A DNA stretch of 59,316 nt. It comes from Pseudomonadota bacterium. GTDB lineage: Bacteria; Pseudomonadota; Alphaproteobacteria; SP197. This document shows, one piece after another, positions 16,995 through 26,040 of this stretch. Within the stretch, counting starts at the first letter, position 1. Each line of letters opens with the position of its first letter. The stretch is taken from assembly GCA_039028155.1 (NCBI GenBank), contig JBCCIS010000032.1, positions 1 through 59,316 on the forward strand, written 5' to 3'. The notes below the pieces were generated by a model. The model was not told the DNA's origin and ran no database searches. It saw only the letters and a list, made by a program, of their open reading frames with translations. The translations under genes were made by a program, and so were the position numbers.

Positions 16995-17804
16995 ATGAAT
17001 GAAGCACACGAGATCAACAAGAAATGGTGGAACGAGGTAACGCCGGTGCATGTCGGCAGCGACTTCTATGCGGTCGACCGGTTTCTGGCCGGCGAGAACA
17101 AGCTGGGCGCGGTCGAGTGCGAGGCGGTCGGCGACGTCACCGGCAAGCGGCTCCTGCATCTGCAGTGTCACTTCGGCCTGGACACGATGTCGTGGGCCAG
17201 GCTGGGAACGAAGGAGGCGATCGGCGTCGACTTTTCCAGTGAAGCGGTAAAGGCGGCCACGGACCTCGCGCAGAAAGCGGGGCTCGCCGAGTGCGTGCGT
17301 TTTGTCGAAGGCGACGTCCAGGAAGTCGGCGTGGTCGAAGGCGGTGGCTTCGACGTCATCTACACCTCCTTCGGCACCATTGTCTGGCTGTCGGATCTGA
17401 AAAAGTGGGGCCAGACGATTGCCCAAAACCTCGCCAAGGACGGCTTCTTCTACTTCCTCGACAGCCATCCGACCTATCTGATGTACGACGAGGGCAAGAG
17501 CGATCTGACGTTGGCCTACGACTACTTCCACAACGAAGAGCCGATCATCGATCCGCCCGGCAGCGTCAGCTATGCCGACGAGAACTATACGATCCAGTCG
17601 GGCACCCACGAGTTCCAGTGGCCGCTGCAGGACATGTACGGCGCCCTGGAGGACGCGGGCCTGACCGTGTTCGAGACACGCGAGTACCCGTTCGGCGCCT
17701 GGCGCATGCTGCCGGATATGGAGATCGCCGAGGACGGCTACTGGTACCGCAAGCAGGCTGGTCTGCGCATTCCCCTGCTGCTCGGCTTCAAGGCGCGCTG
17801 GTAA
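16995..17804 (+). CDS. Class I SAM-dependent methyltransferase
   Basis: The 269-residue protein has a methyltransferase core with an unusual motif I, LLHLQCHFGLDTMSWAR, where the glycine-rich loop carries Gln-Cys-His-Phe before the glycine, then IGVDFSSEAVKAA (motif II acid) and FDVIYTSFGTIVWLSDL. The long C-terminal part, rich in Tyr, Trp and acidic residues, may form the substrate lid. Substrate unknown. The ATG at 16995 follows GGGATGAG; another ATG three codons earlier is less well placed. It directly follows the aminotransferase gene. Confidence 0.8.
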   Translation: MNEAHEINKKWWNEVTPVHVGSDFYAVDRFLAGENKLGAVECEAVGDVTGKRLLHLQCHFGLDTMSWARLGTKEAIGVDFSSEAVKAATDLAQKAGLAECVRFVEGDVQEVGVVEGGGFDVIYTSFGTIVWLSDLKKWGQTIAQNLAKDGFFYFLDSHPTYLMYDEGKSDLTLAYDYFHNEEPIIDPPGSVSYADENYTIQSGTHEFQWPLQDMYGALEDAGLTVFETREYPFGAWRMLPDMEIAEDGYWYRKQAGLRIPLLLGFKARW

Positions 17805-17846
17805 GGCCATGAAGGCTCCTCGATGGAGCCATAAGACACTCGACCC

Positions 17847-17874
17847 TTGACATAAAGATATCTTTATATACTAA
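17847..17874 (+). promoter_or_regulatory. Promoter with 16-bp palindromic operator, probably leaderless
   Basis: A TTGACA -35 element (17847-17852) is followed by the perfect palindrome ATAAAGATATCTTTAT (17852-17867) and a weak -10-like TACTAA (17869-17874). The expected transcription start falls at about 17881-17882, the ATG itself, and no ribosome site precedes that ATG, so the mRNA would be leaderless. A palindrome filling the promoter spacer suits repression by the ArsR-type product of the gene. The sequence resembles the site I recall for SahR methionine-cycle regulators; that match is from memory. Confidence 0.65.
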
Positions 17875-17881
17875 TGTTCCC

Positions 17882-18859
17882 ATGCCTGGAGACGCTACGT
17901 TCGATTCCATGCTGGCGGCGCTCAGGGCGGTCGGTGAGCCGACGCGGCTGCGCCTCTTGTGCCTGTGTGCCCACAACGACCTGACCGTCTCGGAACTGGT
18001 CCAGATCCTGGGCCAGAGCCAGCCGCGGATCTCCCGGCATCTGAAGCTCTTGTGCGAAGCCGGCCTCTTGGAGCGCCGTAGCGAAGGCAACTGGGCCTAT
18101 TTTCGCGTCACCGACCGTGGTGCGGTGGCTGATCTCAGCCGCCATCTGGTCGACCTCCTGGGCCCCAGTGACACCGTGTTGCAGGGCGACCTCGAACGCC
18201 TGGACGGTCTGATCCGCGCGCGCATCGAACGCGCCGATGCCTACTTCGCGGCGAACGCTGCGCGCTGGCACGACATCCGTTCGCTCCATGTTGATGATGC
18301 CCAAATCGAACGCTGCCTGATCGATGCGATGACGGGCGAGACCGTCGACGACCTGCTCGACATCGGCACCGGCACCGGACGCATGGTGGAACTGCTGGCG
18401 CCCCATGTCGGCCGCGCCATCGGCATCGACCAGTCGCGCGCCATGCTGCAGGTCGCGCGCGCCACCCTGGAACGCCACGGGATCAAGAACGGCTCGGTCC
18501 AGCGTGCCAACATGTACAGCCTGCCCATGGCACCGCGTTCGTTCGACGGCGTTGTCATGCACCAGGTCCTGCACTACGCCGAGCGCCCGGCCGAGGCGAT
18601 CGCGGAGGCCGGCCGCGTGCTGCGCGACGGGGCACCGCTTGCCATCGTTGATTTCGCCCGCCACGAGCGGACTGACCTTCGCGACAACCACGCCCATCGC
18701 TGGCTCGGCTTTGATCCCTCCGATGTCGCCGCGTGGGCCGCCCACGCAGGCCTTGCTGTCGACGACACGGTCGACCTGCCCGGCGGTGAGCTCACCGTTC
18801 TCATCTGGATCCTTCGCCGCCCACCTGCCGATACCCGACCGAACAGGAGTGCCCGATGA
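17882..18859 (+). CDS. ArsR-family regulator fused to a methyltransferase domain
   Basis: Residues about 5-90 form an ArsR winged helix (LRAVGEPTRLRLLCLC; VSELVQILGQSQPRISRHLK; a wing near RRSEGNWAYFRV). Residues about 140-310 form a class I methyltransferase (DLLDIGTGTGRMVELL, IGIDQSRAMLQ, FDGVVMHQVLHY). Such fusions beside metF are thought to read the SAM/SAH state and control the methionine cycle. The metF start overlaps its stop, so the two are translationally coupled. A palindrome lies in its promoter, pointing to autoregulation. Whether the second domain still transfers methyl groups is unknown. Confidence 0.88.
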   Translation: MPGDATFDSMLAALRAVGEPTRLRLLCLCAHNDLTVSELVQILGQSQPRISRHLKLLCEAGLLERRSEGNWAYFRVTDRGAVADLSRHLVDLLGPSDTVLQGDLERLDGLIRARIERADAYFAANAARWHDIRSLHVDDAQIERCLIDAMTGETVDDLLDIGTGTGRMVELLAPHVGRAIGIDQSRAMLQVARATLERHGIKNGSVQRANMYSLPMAPRSFDGVVMHQVLHYAERPAEAIAEAGRVLRDGAPLAIVDFARHERTDLRDNHAHRWLGFDPSDVAAWAAHAGLAVDDTVDLPGGELTVLIWILRRPPADTRPNRSAR

Positions 18860-19761
18860 CCTCAGCGCTTAACCTGACCGCGATGAGCGAGCGCGTTCAC
18901 CCGCTCTCCCTGCCCCACGTATCCTTCGAGTTCTTCCCGCCGAAGTCCCGCAAGATGGAAGGCGCGCTGTGGCGCGAGATCAAACGGCTTGAACCGTTGG
19001 CGCCGCGTTTTGTCTCGGTCACGTTCGGTGCGGGCGGCGGCACGCGCGACACGACCCAGGCGACCGTCACGCGCATCCGCCAGGAGACGCGCCTGCAACC
19101 GGCCGCGCACCTGACCTGCGTCGGGCTGACCACCATGGAGGTCGACGACATCGCACGGTGCTACTGGGAGGCCGATGTCAAACACATCATCGCCCTGCGC
19201 GGTGATCTCCCGGGCGACGGCAGCGACGAGGTGGTCGGCGAACGCTATCATTCGGCGGCGGATCTGGTTGCCGGTCTGCGCGAGGTCGCGGATTTCGACA
19301 TCTCCGTTGCCGCCTACCCGGAGGTCCATCCGGACGCCGCCAGTCCCGGCGCCGATCTGGATAACCTGAAACGCAAGCTCGATGCCGGCGCGTCGCGCGC
19401 TATCACCCAGTTCTTCTTCGATCCCGATCTCTTCCTCGACTTTGTCGAGCGCGCCCGCGCCGCCGGGATCACGGCGCCCATCGTGCCGGGCATCCTGCCG
19501 GTCACCAACATTCAGCGCACCATAAGCTTCGCCGAGCGCTGCGGCGCCACCGTGCCCGGATGGCTAATCGCGCTGTTCGACGGCATCGCGCCGGACGACG
19601 AGGAGACGACCAATCTGGTTGGCGCCGTCGCCGCCGCGGAGCTGTGCCGCTACCTGCAGGCACGCGGGATCGAAGAGTTTCACTTCTACACCCTCAACCG
19701 CGCCGACCTGACGACGGCCATCTGCCGCATTCTGCAGACACCGGTGCTGACGACACCTTAG
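18856..19761 (+). CDS. metF: 5,10-methylenetetrahydrofolate reductase
   Basis: A 301-residue flavoenzyme that makes 5-methyl-THF for methionine synthesis. Visible signatures: SFEFFPPKSRKMEGALW at the N-terminus with the catalytic Glu, VSVTFGAGGGTRDTT, HLTCVGLT, IIALRGDLPGD, and AITQFFFD near the FAD site. Length is normal. The start codon overlaps the stop of the ArsR-methyltransferase gene (ATGA) and AGGAG sits upstream, so its expression follows that regulator. No metH is present in this window. Confidence 0.95.
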   Translation: MTSALNLTAMSERVHPLSLPHVSFEFFPPKSRKMEGALWREIKRLEPLAPRFVSVTFGAGGGTRDTTQATVTRIRQETRLQPAAHLTCVGLTTMEVDDIARCYWEADVKHIIALRGDLPGDGSDEVVGERYHSAADLVAGLREVADFDISVAAYPEVHPDAASPGADLDNLKRKLDAGASRAITQFFFDPDLFLDFVERARAAGITAPIVPGILPVTNIQRTISFAERCGATVPGWLIALFDGIAPDDEETTNLVGAVAAAELCRYLQARGIEEFHFYTLNRADLTTAICRILQTPVLTTP

Positions 19762-19844
19762 AGACTGGTCGCAAAGGCAATTCCACTCCACGCCCAACTA
19801 CATTAGGTTCGCGGCTCGGTTCGTTAGCCCTGTGGAGTTGCCCC

Positions 19845-20690
19845 GTGCGTTTTGAAGGTACCGATACCTATGTTGCGACCGAGGATCTGGCGGTCAGCGT
19901 CAATGCCGCCATCGCGCTGGAGCGCCCGCTCTTGATCAAGGGCGAACCCGGCACCGGCAAGACCATCCTGGCCGCCGAGATCGCCAAGTCGCTGGGGCGC
20001 AACCTCATCGAGTGGACCATCAAGTCGACCACCAAGGCGCAGCACGGACTCTACGAGTACGATGCTGTGGCGCGCCTGCGCGACGGCCAGTTGGGCGACG
20101 AGCGTGTCCACGACATCGCCAACTACATCGTGCCCGGCAAGCTGTGGCAGGCGTTTGTCGCCGACGACACGCCGGTGCTGCTGATCGACGAGATCGACAA
20201 GGCCGATATCGAGTTCCCCAACGACCTGCTCCAGGAACTCGACCGCATGGAGTTCTTCGTCCACGAGACCCAGGAGACCGTGCGCGCGCAACAACGCCCG
20301 ATCGTCGTCATCACCTCGAACAACGAGAAGGAACTGCCCGACGCCTTCCTGCGCCGCTGTTTCTTCCACTACATCCGGTTTCCCGACGCCGACACCATGG
20401 CGCAGATCGTCGAGGTGCATCACCCCCAGATCAAACCGCGCCTGGTCAGCGAGGCGCTCAACGTCTTCTTCGAACTGCGCGACGTGCCGGGCTTGAAAAA
20501 GAAACCGTCAACGTCGGAACTGCTCGACTGGCTGAAGCTCCTGATGGTCGAGGACCTGCCGCCGGACGCGCTGCGCGCGCAAGACACCGGCACGCTCATC
20601 CCGCCACTCTACGGTGCCTTGCTCAAGTCCGAGCAAGACGTGCATTTGTTGGAACGGTTGGCGTTCCTCAATCGCCGCGAACGAGGCTGA
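19845..20690 (+). CDS. MoxR-family AAA ATPase
   Basis: The 281-residue ATPase starts at GTG 19845 (GGAG upstream) with RFEGTDTYVATEDL. Walker A is GEPGTGKT near residue 28, Walker B is LLIDEIDKAD, sensor 1 lies in VVITSNNEKELPDAF, and RRCFFHY holds the arginine finger region. MoxR ATPases work with VWA-domain partners to mature or insert cofactors in other enzymes. The VWA gene follows after 6 bp. An in-frame extension back to 19560 overlaps metF and has no family similarity. The client enzyme is not identifiable. Confidence 0.9.
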   Translation: MRFEGTDTYVATEDLAVSVNAAIALERPLLIKGEPGTGKTILAAEIAKSLGRNLIEWTIKSTTKAQHGLYEYDAVARLRDGQLGDERVHDIANYIVPGKLWQAFVADDTPVLLIDEIDKADIEFPNDLLQELDRMEFFVHETQETVRAQQRPIVVITSNNEKELPDAFLRRCFFHYIRFPDADTMAQIVEVHHPQIKPRLVSEALNVFFELRDVPGLKKKPSTSELLDWLKLLMVEDLPPDALRAQDTGTLIPPLYGALLKSEQDVHLLERLAFLNRRERG

Positions 20691-20696
20691 CGCCAG

Positions 20697-21875
20697 ATGT
20701 TCGTCACGCTGTTCACCGAATTGCGTGATGCCGGCGTGCCGGTCTCGCTTAGGGAGTATCTCGATCTCCTGGAAGCGACAGACTACGGGCTCGCCAATTA
20801 CAAGGTCGACGACTTCTATTACCTCTCGCGCACAGCGCTGGTGAAGGACGAGAAGTATCTCGACCGCTTCGACCAGGTGTTCGGTCATGTCTTCAAAGGT
20901 CTGGAGGCGCCTGACGGCAAGGACGGCACCGCCGAAATCCCAGAGGAGTGGATCAAGCGTCTCGCCGAACTCAACCTGACCGACGAAGAGAAAGCAGCGA
21001 TCGAAGCCATGGGTGGTTTCGAGAAGCTCATGGAGACACTCAAGAAGCGCCTGGAGGAGCAGGAGAAGCGCCACCAGGGCAGCAGCAAGTGGATCGGCAC
21101 CGCCGGCACCTCACCCTTCGGCGCCTATGGCTACAACCCCGAAGGTGTCAGGATCGGCCAGGACGGCAACCGCAACTTCAGCGCCGTCAAGGTGTGGGAC
21201 AAGCGCGAGTTCCGCGACCTGGACGGCGAATCGGAGATCGGCACCCGCAACATCAAGGTGGCGCTGCGCCGCCTGCGCCGTTTCGCCCGCGAGGGCGCGG
21301 CCGACGAGCTCGATATCGACGACACCATCCGCTCGACCGCCAAGAACGGCGGCTGGCTGGACCTGAAGATGGTGCCGGAACGCCACAACGCCGTGAAGGT
21401 GCTGTTGCTGCTCGATATCGGCGGTTCGATGGATTGGCACATCCGCGCTTGCGAGGAGTTGTTTTCCGCCGCGCGCACGGAGTTCAAACACCTCGAGCAC
21501 TATTACTTCCACAACTGCCTCTATGAGAGCGTGTGGCGCGAGAACGCGCGGCGTCACCGCCAGCGCACGCCGACCTTTGATCTCATGCACACCTATCCCG
21601 CCGACTACAAACTGGTCTTTGTCGGCGACGCCTCCATGAGCCCTTACGAGATCGCCGTGCCAGGCGGCAGCGTCGAGCACATGAACGAGGAAGCGGGCGA
21701 AATCTGGCTGCGCCGCATGCTGGCGCTCTACACCAAGGCCGTCTGGCTCAATCCGATCCCTGAGGACCGCTGGCGCTACACCGGCTCCATCGGCATGATC
21801 CGCGAGATCATGGAAGGCCGCATGTTCCCGCTGACCCTCGAAGGCCTCGACGACGCCATGCGCGCGTTGGTCTGA
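20697..21875 (+). CDS. VWA-domain protein, CoxE-like partner of MoxR
   Basis: A 392-residue protein. The N-terminal half is helical and charged, with a Glu/Lys-rich segment near residues 110-130 (KLMETLKKRLEEQEKR). The C-terminal half is a von Willebrand factor A domain with a metal-site motif DIGGSM near residue 240 and a later VGDASMSPYEI. Family knowledge pairs these with MoxR ATPases as chaperones for metalloenzyme assembly. The tight spacing supports a two-gene operon. It ends before the palindromic repeat that separates it from convergent ureD; a role in nickel enzyme assembly is only a guess. Confidence 0.85.
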   Translation: MFVTLFTELRDAGVPVSLREYLDLLEATDYGLANYKVDDFYYLSRTALVKDEKYLDRFDQVFGHVFKGLEAPDGKDGTAEIPEEWIKRLAELNLTDEEKAAIEAMGGFEKLMETLKKRLEEQEKRHQGSSKWIGTAGTSPFGAYGYNPEGVRIGQDGNRNFSAVKVWDKREFRDLDGESEIGTRNIKVALRRLRRFAREGAADELDIDDTIRSTAKNGGWLDLKMVPERHNAVKVLLLLDIGGSMDWHIRACEELFSAARTEFKHLEHYYFHNCLYESVWRENARRHRQRTPTFDLMHTYPADYKLVFVGDASMSPYEIAVPGGSVEHMNEEAGEIWLRRMLALYTKAVWLNPIPEDRWRYTGSIGMIREIMEGRMFPLTLEGLDDAMRALV

Positions 21876-21910
21876 CGTCTGTTGGAGTTAACGCACGACA
21901 GGACCTGCAA

Positions 21911-22080
21911 CCCTCCCTCTCCCCAGCGAGGGAGAGGGCCGGGGTGAGGGGGCCGCGCGGGACAGCGCGCATGGATAACTGGCGCTGGCGTCTCCAGCGC
22001 ACGCACCCCTCACCCTACTCCGGCAATGGCGCTGACGCGCCCAAGCCTACGTTTCCCTCTCCCTCAAGGGGCGAGGGAAA
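21911..22080. repeat. Composite palindromic intergenic repeat, family 2 copy A
   Basis: Between the convergent VWA and ureD genes lie nested inverted repeats: CCCTCTCCC (21915-21923) with GGGAGAGGG (21930-21938); GGGGTGAGGGG (21941-21951) with CCCCTCACCC (22006-22015); and TTTCCCTC (22052-22059) with GAGGGAAA (22073-22080). A related element occurs at 42653-42784 with its two modules in the opposite order. It encodes nothing recognisable; the type matches palindromic repeats known from many proteobacteria. Confidence 0.75.
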
Positions 22081-22116
22081 ACAGCGAAACACGCGATCTC
22101 TAAAACCAGGTTACGC

Positions 22117-22965
22117 TTACTTCCGCCGAGAAGGCGGTTCAATGCCGGTCAGGTGCTTGCGCGCCGTGCGCCAAAGCACGTCCATCGCCGCGCGATAGGC
22201 AACGCCGTCGCGCGCGAGGATACGGCCCCATAGGCCGCTCTCGCCCGGCAAGGTCGACAAGCCGCAATAGGTGCCGTCGACACCGTCGACGGCTTCGCGC
22301 AAGACGGTGAGCAAGCCTTCGCGGTCATCGTCGGTGACGACACCAAACGAAGCGTGAATGGGATAACCGCCAGTCGCTGCGGCGCCATCGGCTGACATCA
22401 CGGCACCATCGATCACGAACCGGTCGACCGCCGTCACCTCGTTACTGCGCGACAGCACGGTCTCCGATGCCAGTTCCGAGAATCGGCCGTCGCCGCCTTT
22501 GGGGTCATGCATGATGACCCCGTCGCACCACAGGGCGGTCGCGCCCGGTTCGATGTCGAGCAGCAGCCGCGTTTTCAACCGGCTTTCGGGAAACAGAATG
22601 AGCGCGTCGGGTAGATACTCGACGAACGCGCCGGCGCGCGCGGTGACGTGGGCGGTCTGCTCGGCATGGTCTTCGCTCATGCTGTGCACGACCGTCGAGG
22701 CCTGGGTCGTCAGATGGACGGCGGCGGCGCTTTCGGCCTCGAGCGCCATGTCGATGCGGTCGCCCTGCAGAATGCCGGCGCCGATCGATTGGACGATCAA
22801 GGTCGCCATGCCCTCCGGTTTGGTATCGAGCGAAAACGGCCGGGTGATATGGAATGGGAAACCGGCGGTCTGTCTCGCCAGAAAGGTCGCGCCATCGGGC
22901 GCACGCCGGAACGTGAGATCGAGCTGGCGGCCGATGCGGGCGGGATCGCCGAGTGCCCTATTCAT
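22117..22965 (-). CDS. ureD: Urease accessory protein UreD
   Basis: The 282-residue protein matches UreD/Ure[32 protein letters not shown] (the family GGLVxGD-type motif), [28 protein letters not shown], and [10 protein letters not shown]. UreD scaffolds the apo-urease activation complex with UreF and UreG. Its start overlaps the ureG stop by 8 bp. It is the last gene of the cluster, whereas ureD often comes first in alphaproteobacterial urease operons. The downstream side ends in a palindromic repeat. Confidence 0.9.
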   Translation of the reverse strand: MNRALGDPARIGRQLDLTFRRAPDGATFLARQTAGFPFHITRPFSLDTKPEGMATLIVQSIGAGILQGDRIDMALEAESAAAVHLTTQASTVVHSMSEDHAEQTAHVTARAGAFVEYLPDALILFPESRLKTRLLLDIEPGATALWCDGVIMHDPKGGDGRFSELASETVLSRSNEVTAVDRFVIDGAVMSADGAAATGGYPIHASFGVVTDDDREGLLTVLREAVDGVDGTYCGLSTLPGESGLWGRILARDGVAYRAAMDVLWRTARKHLTGIEPPSRRK

Positions 22966-23590
22966 CGAACAGGACGTCGCGGGCGATCTGGTCGACTACC
23001 GCGTCCAGCCCCTCTCCGGCCCGGCAGTTGGTCACGATAACCGGTTTGTCACCGCGTATCGCTCGGGCCTCGGCGACCATCCGGTCGAGGTCGACACCCA
23101 CGTGAGGCGCGAGATCGGCCTTATTGATGATCAGGAGATCGGCCTGCACGACGCCCGGTCCGCGCTTGCGCGGTATGTCGCCGCCGCCGGCGACATCGAT
23201 GACGAAGAGCCAGTAGTCGACCAGTTCCAGCGAGAAGGTCGAGGCCAGGTTGTCACCGCCGGATTCCAGCAGAATCAGATCGAGCGGCGCGAAGCGCGCC
23301 TCCAGCGTGTCGGCGGCATCCAGGTTCAGCGTCGGGTCTTCACGGATGACCGTATGGGGACAGGCCCCCGCTTCGACCGCCATGACGCGATCAGGCTCAA
23401 TCAGGCCGCTTTCGCGCAGCCGCTCGGCGTCTTCCTTGGTCACCAGATCATTGGTGATGACGGCGAGCGCGTTACCGCGCGCGCCAAAACGAGGAATCAG
23501 CTGTTCGACCAGCGCCGTCTTGCCCGAACCGACCGGGCCGCCGATGCCGACACGTGCCGCACCGGGTTCGGACGATTGTGCAAGGCTCAT
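22958..23590 (-). CDS. ureG: Urease accessory GTPase UreG
   Basis: A 210-residue SIMIBI GTPase: P-loop [15 protein letters not shown] near residue 17, the nickel-binding Cys-Pro-His motif in [26 protein letters not shown], and the guanine-specificity motif INKADL. UreG hydrolyses GTP to deliver nickel to urease. The CPH context differs a little from the common GGCPHTAIRED but keeps the metal ligands. The N-terminus lacks the His-rich extension of some UreG proteins. Spacing to ureF is 18 bp. Confidence 0.94.
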   Translation of the reverse strand: MSLAQSSEPGAARVGIGGPVGSGKTALVEQLIPRFGARGNALAVITNDLVTKEDAERLRESGLIEPDRVMAVEAGACPHTVIREDPTLNLDAADTLEARFAPLDLILLESGGDNLASTFSLELVDYWLFVIDVAGGGDIPRKRGPGVVQADLLIINKADLAPHVGVDLDRMVAEARAIRGDKPVIVTNCRAGEGLDAVVDQIARDVLFDE

Positions 23591-23608
23591 CGTTGCTTCC
23601 TCTCGGCG

Positions 23609-24283
23609 TTAAGTGGCGAACAGGCGGGCATCGCCGGTTTCGTGGCGCATGACAGCGATCTCGGCCGCCGGCGTGAAGGCATGGGGCAGGTCCGGAACCG
23701 GCTGGTCCAATAGCACCGTGATGTCCTCGCGCAGATCCGCCAGCAGGGCCTGGGCCTCGAGCGGCCCCAGGATCGCCAGACGAATGGCCGCCTGGGTAAT
23801 ACCGCTGGCCAGCGTGAAGGCCGCAACCGTCTCGACCTCCGGCAAGCCAAGTCCCGCGCCCGACCAGGCGACCGCCTGTGCGACTGGCAGGTGGCCATAG
23901 GCGTCGCCGCTCTTGACCGACGCCTGATAAGCAGCGACGCCCGGTGTCGCCAGCTTGGCATGGGCGCGCAACAACGAGCGTCCGGCGCGGCGCGAACCCG
24001 CGCGCATCTCCGCCGGCAAGGTCAGCGCTTCAACTTCCTGATCGAGCGCCACCAGATGCTCGAGGTCGTCCGGTGCCTGGGCAGCACGGCGCAGGAACAC
24101 CCTGTCCGATGTCGCCCAACGGAAGGCCAACTGGCTGCGCGCGAAAGCCACAACGCCGGCCGCATCGCGCACCAAGCCATCAGCCTTCAGCGTTTCCAAT
24201 CCCCACGAAAACGCGAAACCGCCGGAGGGAAAGGCGCTGTCGCCATGTTGCAGCGCGACCAGGAGGGCGCTTGCGTCAGTCAT
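23609..24283 (-). CDS. ureF: Urease accessory protein UreF
   Basis: The 224-residue product begins TDASALLVALQHGDSAFPSG, the standard UreF N-terminus, followed by FAFSWGLETL and a largely helical body with AYGHLPVAQAVAWSGAGLGL. UreF acts in the UreDFG complex that loads nickel into urease. The ATG at 24283 overlaps the end of ureE by 8 bp; longer frames back to 24508 only read ureE out of frame. The gene looks intact. Confidence 0.9.
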   Translation of the reverse strand: MTDASALLVALQHGDSAFPSGGFAFSWGLETLKADGLVRDAAGVVAFARSQLAFRWATSDRVFLRRAAQAPDDLEHLVALDQEVEALTLPAEMRAGSRRAGRSLLRAHAKLATPGVAAYQASVKSGDAYGHLPVAQAVAWSGAGLGLPEVETVAAFTLASGITQAAIRLAILGPLEAQALLADLREDITVLLDQPVPDLPHAFTPAAEIAVMRHETGDARLFAT

Positions 24284-24725
24284 GGTCAACCACCAGGGCG
24301 CGGCCATCGGCCAGGTAAGCCTCGAGCCGATCCAGATAGACCTGTTCAGGTCCTTCAAGCGCGATCGCCAGGGTGCCGGCGTTGAAGTGGACGCGCCAAT
24401 GCATGTTTCCGGCGTGATAGCCCAGTTCCAGCGCGGCCGCGGCGTCGCGAGGTTCCAGCCGCAGCCAGCGTTCATCGGCAGCGCGCACGACAATCGCCCG
24501 GTCGTCATCCAGAAGAAGCACGGCGCCGTCTTCCAGATCCCGATCGCGCGGCAGAGCGACGGCGCAGACGGTGCCCCTGTCGGTCTCCGCGCGCAGGCGG
24601 TGGCGTTTCATATCGCCGCGCTCCAGGCGGATCGTCTCGACCGCATCGCGATGAGCGAGGTCGTGCAGACGTTCGTGCACATCGTCGTCAGTCGCCAAAC
24701 CGACAATGGTGGTGAGCTTCAACAT
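24276..24725 (-). CDS. ureE: Urease accessory nickel chaperone UreE
   Basis: The 149-residue product has an N-terminal UreE peptide-binding region (HDLAHRDAVETIRLERGDMKRHRLRAETDRG in part) and a C-terminal nickel-binding domain with ELGYHAGNMHWRVHF, which holds the conserved His. The C-terminal His-rich tail of Klebsiella-type UreE is absent; it ends in VVDHD. The ATG at 24725 matches the family start. It heads the accessory operon and is divergent from the EamA transporter gene. No ureA, ureB or ureC is visible in the window. Confidence 0.82.
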   Translation of the reverse strand: MLKLTTIVGLATDDDVHERLHDLAHRDAVETIRLERGDMKRHRLRAETDRGTVCAVALPRDRDLEDGAVLLLDDDRAIVVRAADERWLRLEPRDAAAALELGYHAGNMHWRVHFNAGTLAIALEGPEQVYLDRLEAYLADGRALVVDHD

Positions 24726-24841
24726 GGCGTCACGATGCCGCCCCGGGGGCCGATAAACAAGACCAGGTGGCGACGGCCCCGTTTCTGCTTGCCACGCCAC
24801 GCGCGCTGGTGACCAATGGCGCCTCCCTGCCGGATCCCACC

Positions 24842-25726
24842 ATGCGCCTCATCGATATCCTGACTGCCATCGCCGTTCCGATGATCTGGGGGTTCGGATT
24901 CGCGCTTGCGAAGGACGCGTTCGACCAGTTTCCGCCGATCTTCCTGATGTGTATGCGTTTCGGGTTTGCCGCCCTGGTGCTGATCTGGTTCGTCGGCAGG
25001 CTAAGGCCCGGCGAAGCGCCGCGCCTGGCGCTCATCGCCTTTGTCGGCGGCACCCTGGCCTATGGCATGCAGTTCACCGGCCTGGAGGGCCTCGACGCGT
25101 CGACCGCGGCCTTGATCGTCCAGCTTGAGGTGGTGTTCGCCACCATCTTCGCCGCCGTCTTTCTGGGCGACCGGATCGGCTGGGTGCGCGCGGGCGCGAT
25201 GGCTTCGGCCTTCATCGGCATCGGCCTCATCGCCGGCGAGCCCAGCCTGCACAACAGCCTGTTTCATCTGACGCTATTGATCATCGGCGGTATCGCCTGG
25301 GCCGGCGGGCAGGTCCTGATCAAGACCCTCGGCGACTTCGGCGGCCTGCGTCTGATCACCTATTTCGCCGCCTTCGTCGCGCCGCAGATGCTGGTCGTCT
25401 CGCTGATCGTCGAGGACGGGCAGTGGCAGGCGGTCGCGACGGCGAGCGCCATGGATTGGACCAAGGTTATCTATCTCGCCTTCATCATGACTGCAGCGGG
25501 CTATGCGCTGTGGTACAGGCTGGTCGGGCGCTATCGGCTCAGCCAGGTGATGCCGTTCATCCTGCTGGTGCCGGTCACCAGCGTCGCCGGCGGCATTGTC
25601 ATGCTGGGCGAAAGCCTGACCTTCAACATCGCGTTGGGTGGCCTGATCATCATGGGCGCGGTCGCCGCCATCCAGTTGATCCCGCCGCCGCCCGAACGCC
25701 GGCCAACCGGCGAAGCCGCGGACTAG
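24842..25726 (+). CDS. EamA-family (DMT) transporter
   Basis: A 294-residue integral membrane protein with two EamA repeats: about ten hydrophobic segments, PMIWGFGFALAKDAF and LIWFVGRLRPGE in repeat one, AGGQVLIKTLGDFGG opening repeat two, and PVTSVAGGIVMLGESL near the end. Such proteins export metabolites or amino acids; the substrate cannot be read. The ATG at 24842 puts the first helix at the N-terminus; an earlier start at 24767 would add a polar stretch. It is divergent from ureE. Confidence 0.88.
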   Translation: MRLIDILTAIAVPMIWGFGFALAKDAFDQFPPIFLMCMRFGFAALVLIWFVGRLRPGEAPRLALIAFVGGTLAYGMQFTGLEGLDASTAALIVQLEVVFATIFAAVFLGDRIGWVRAGAMASAFIGIGLIAGEPSLHNSLFHLTLLIIGGIAWAGGQVLIKTLGDFGGLRLITYFAAFVAPQMLVVSLIVEDGQWQAVATASAMDWTKVIYLAFIMTAAGYALWYRLVGRYRLSQVMPFILLVPVTSVAGGIVMLGESLTFNIALGGLIIMGAVAAIQLIPPPPERRPTGEAAD

Positions 25727-26040
25727 GCTTAGCTGGCATCTGGATGCTGCCATCGGTGGCCGGGCGGGGAAGCGGGCCCGGGCCGAGTTAGCGCAAACAG
25801 GTCAACCACCAAGCCACGGAATCATCACAAAACGCCCTAACTTGCGCCCTGATTGGCGCGCCTCATAGCCTTGCCGGTCCAACCGCCGGCAACGCGTGAG
25901 ACAGCCGGATACAGCGGCATTCGCGCACATGACGCGACGGACCGGGGTGACGCCCTTCAAAGTCCCCTGCGCCGCCCGGCAGCCCCCCGGGTCAGACGCA
26001 AACCTCCAAGCCCCGGTTCGTACGCGCCTTCCTCTAACAC
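25727..26040. other. Gene-free stretch between convergent genes
   Basis: This 314-bp interval between the EamA transporter gene (plus) and the FecR-domain gene (minus) shows no coding frame with family similarity, no T-run terminator and no long inverted repeat beyond short GC-rich runs such as GCGGGCCCGGGCC. I see nothing else in it. Confidence 0.6.
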
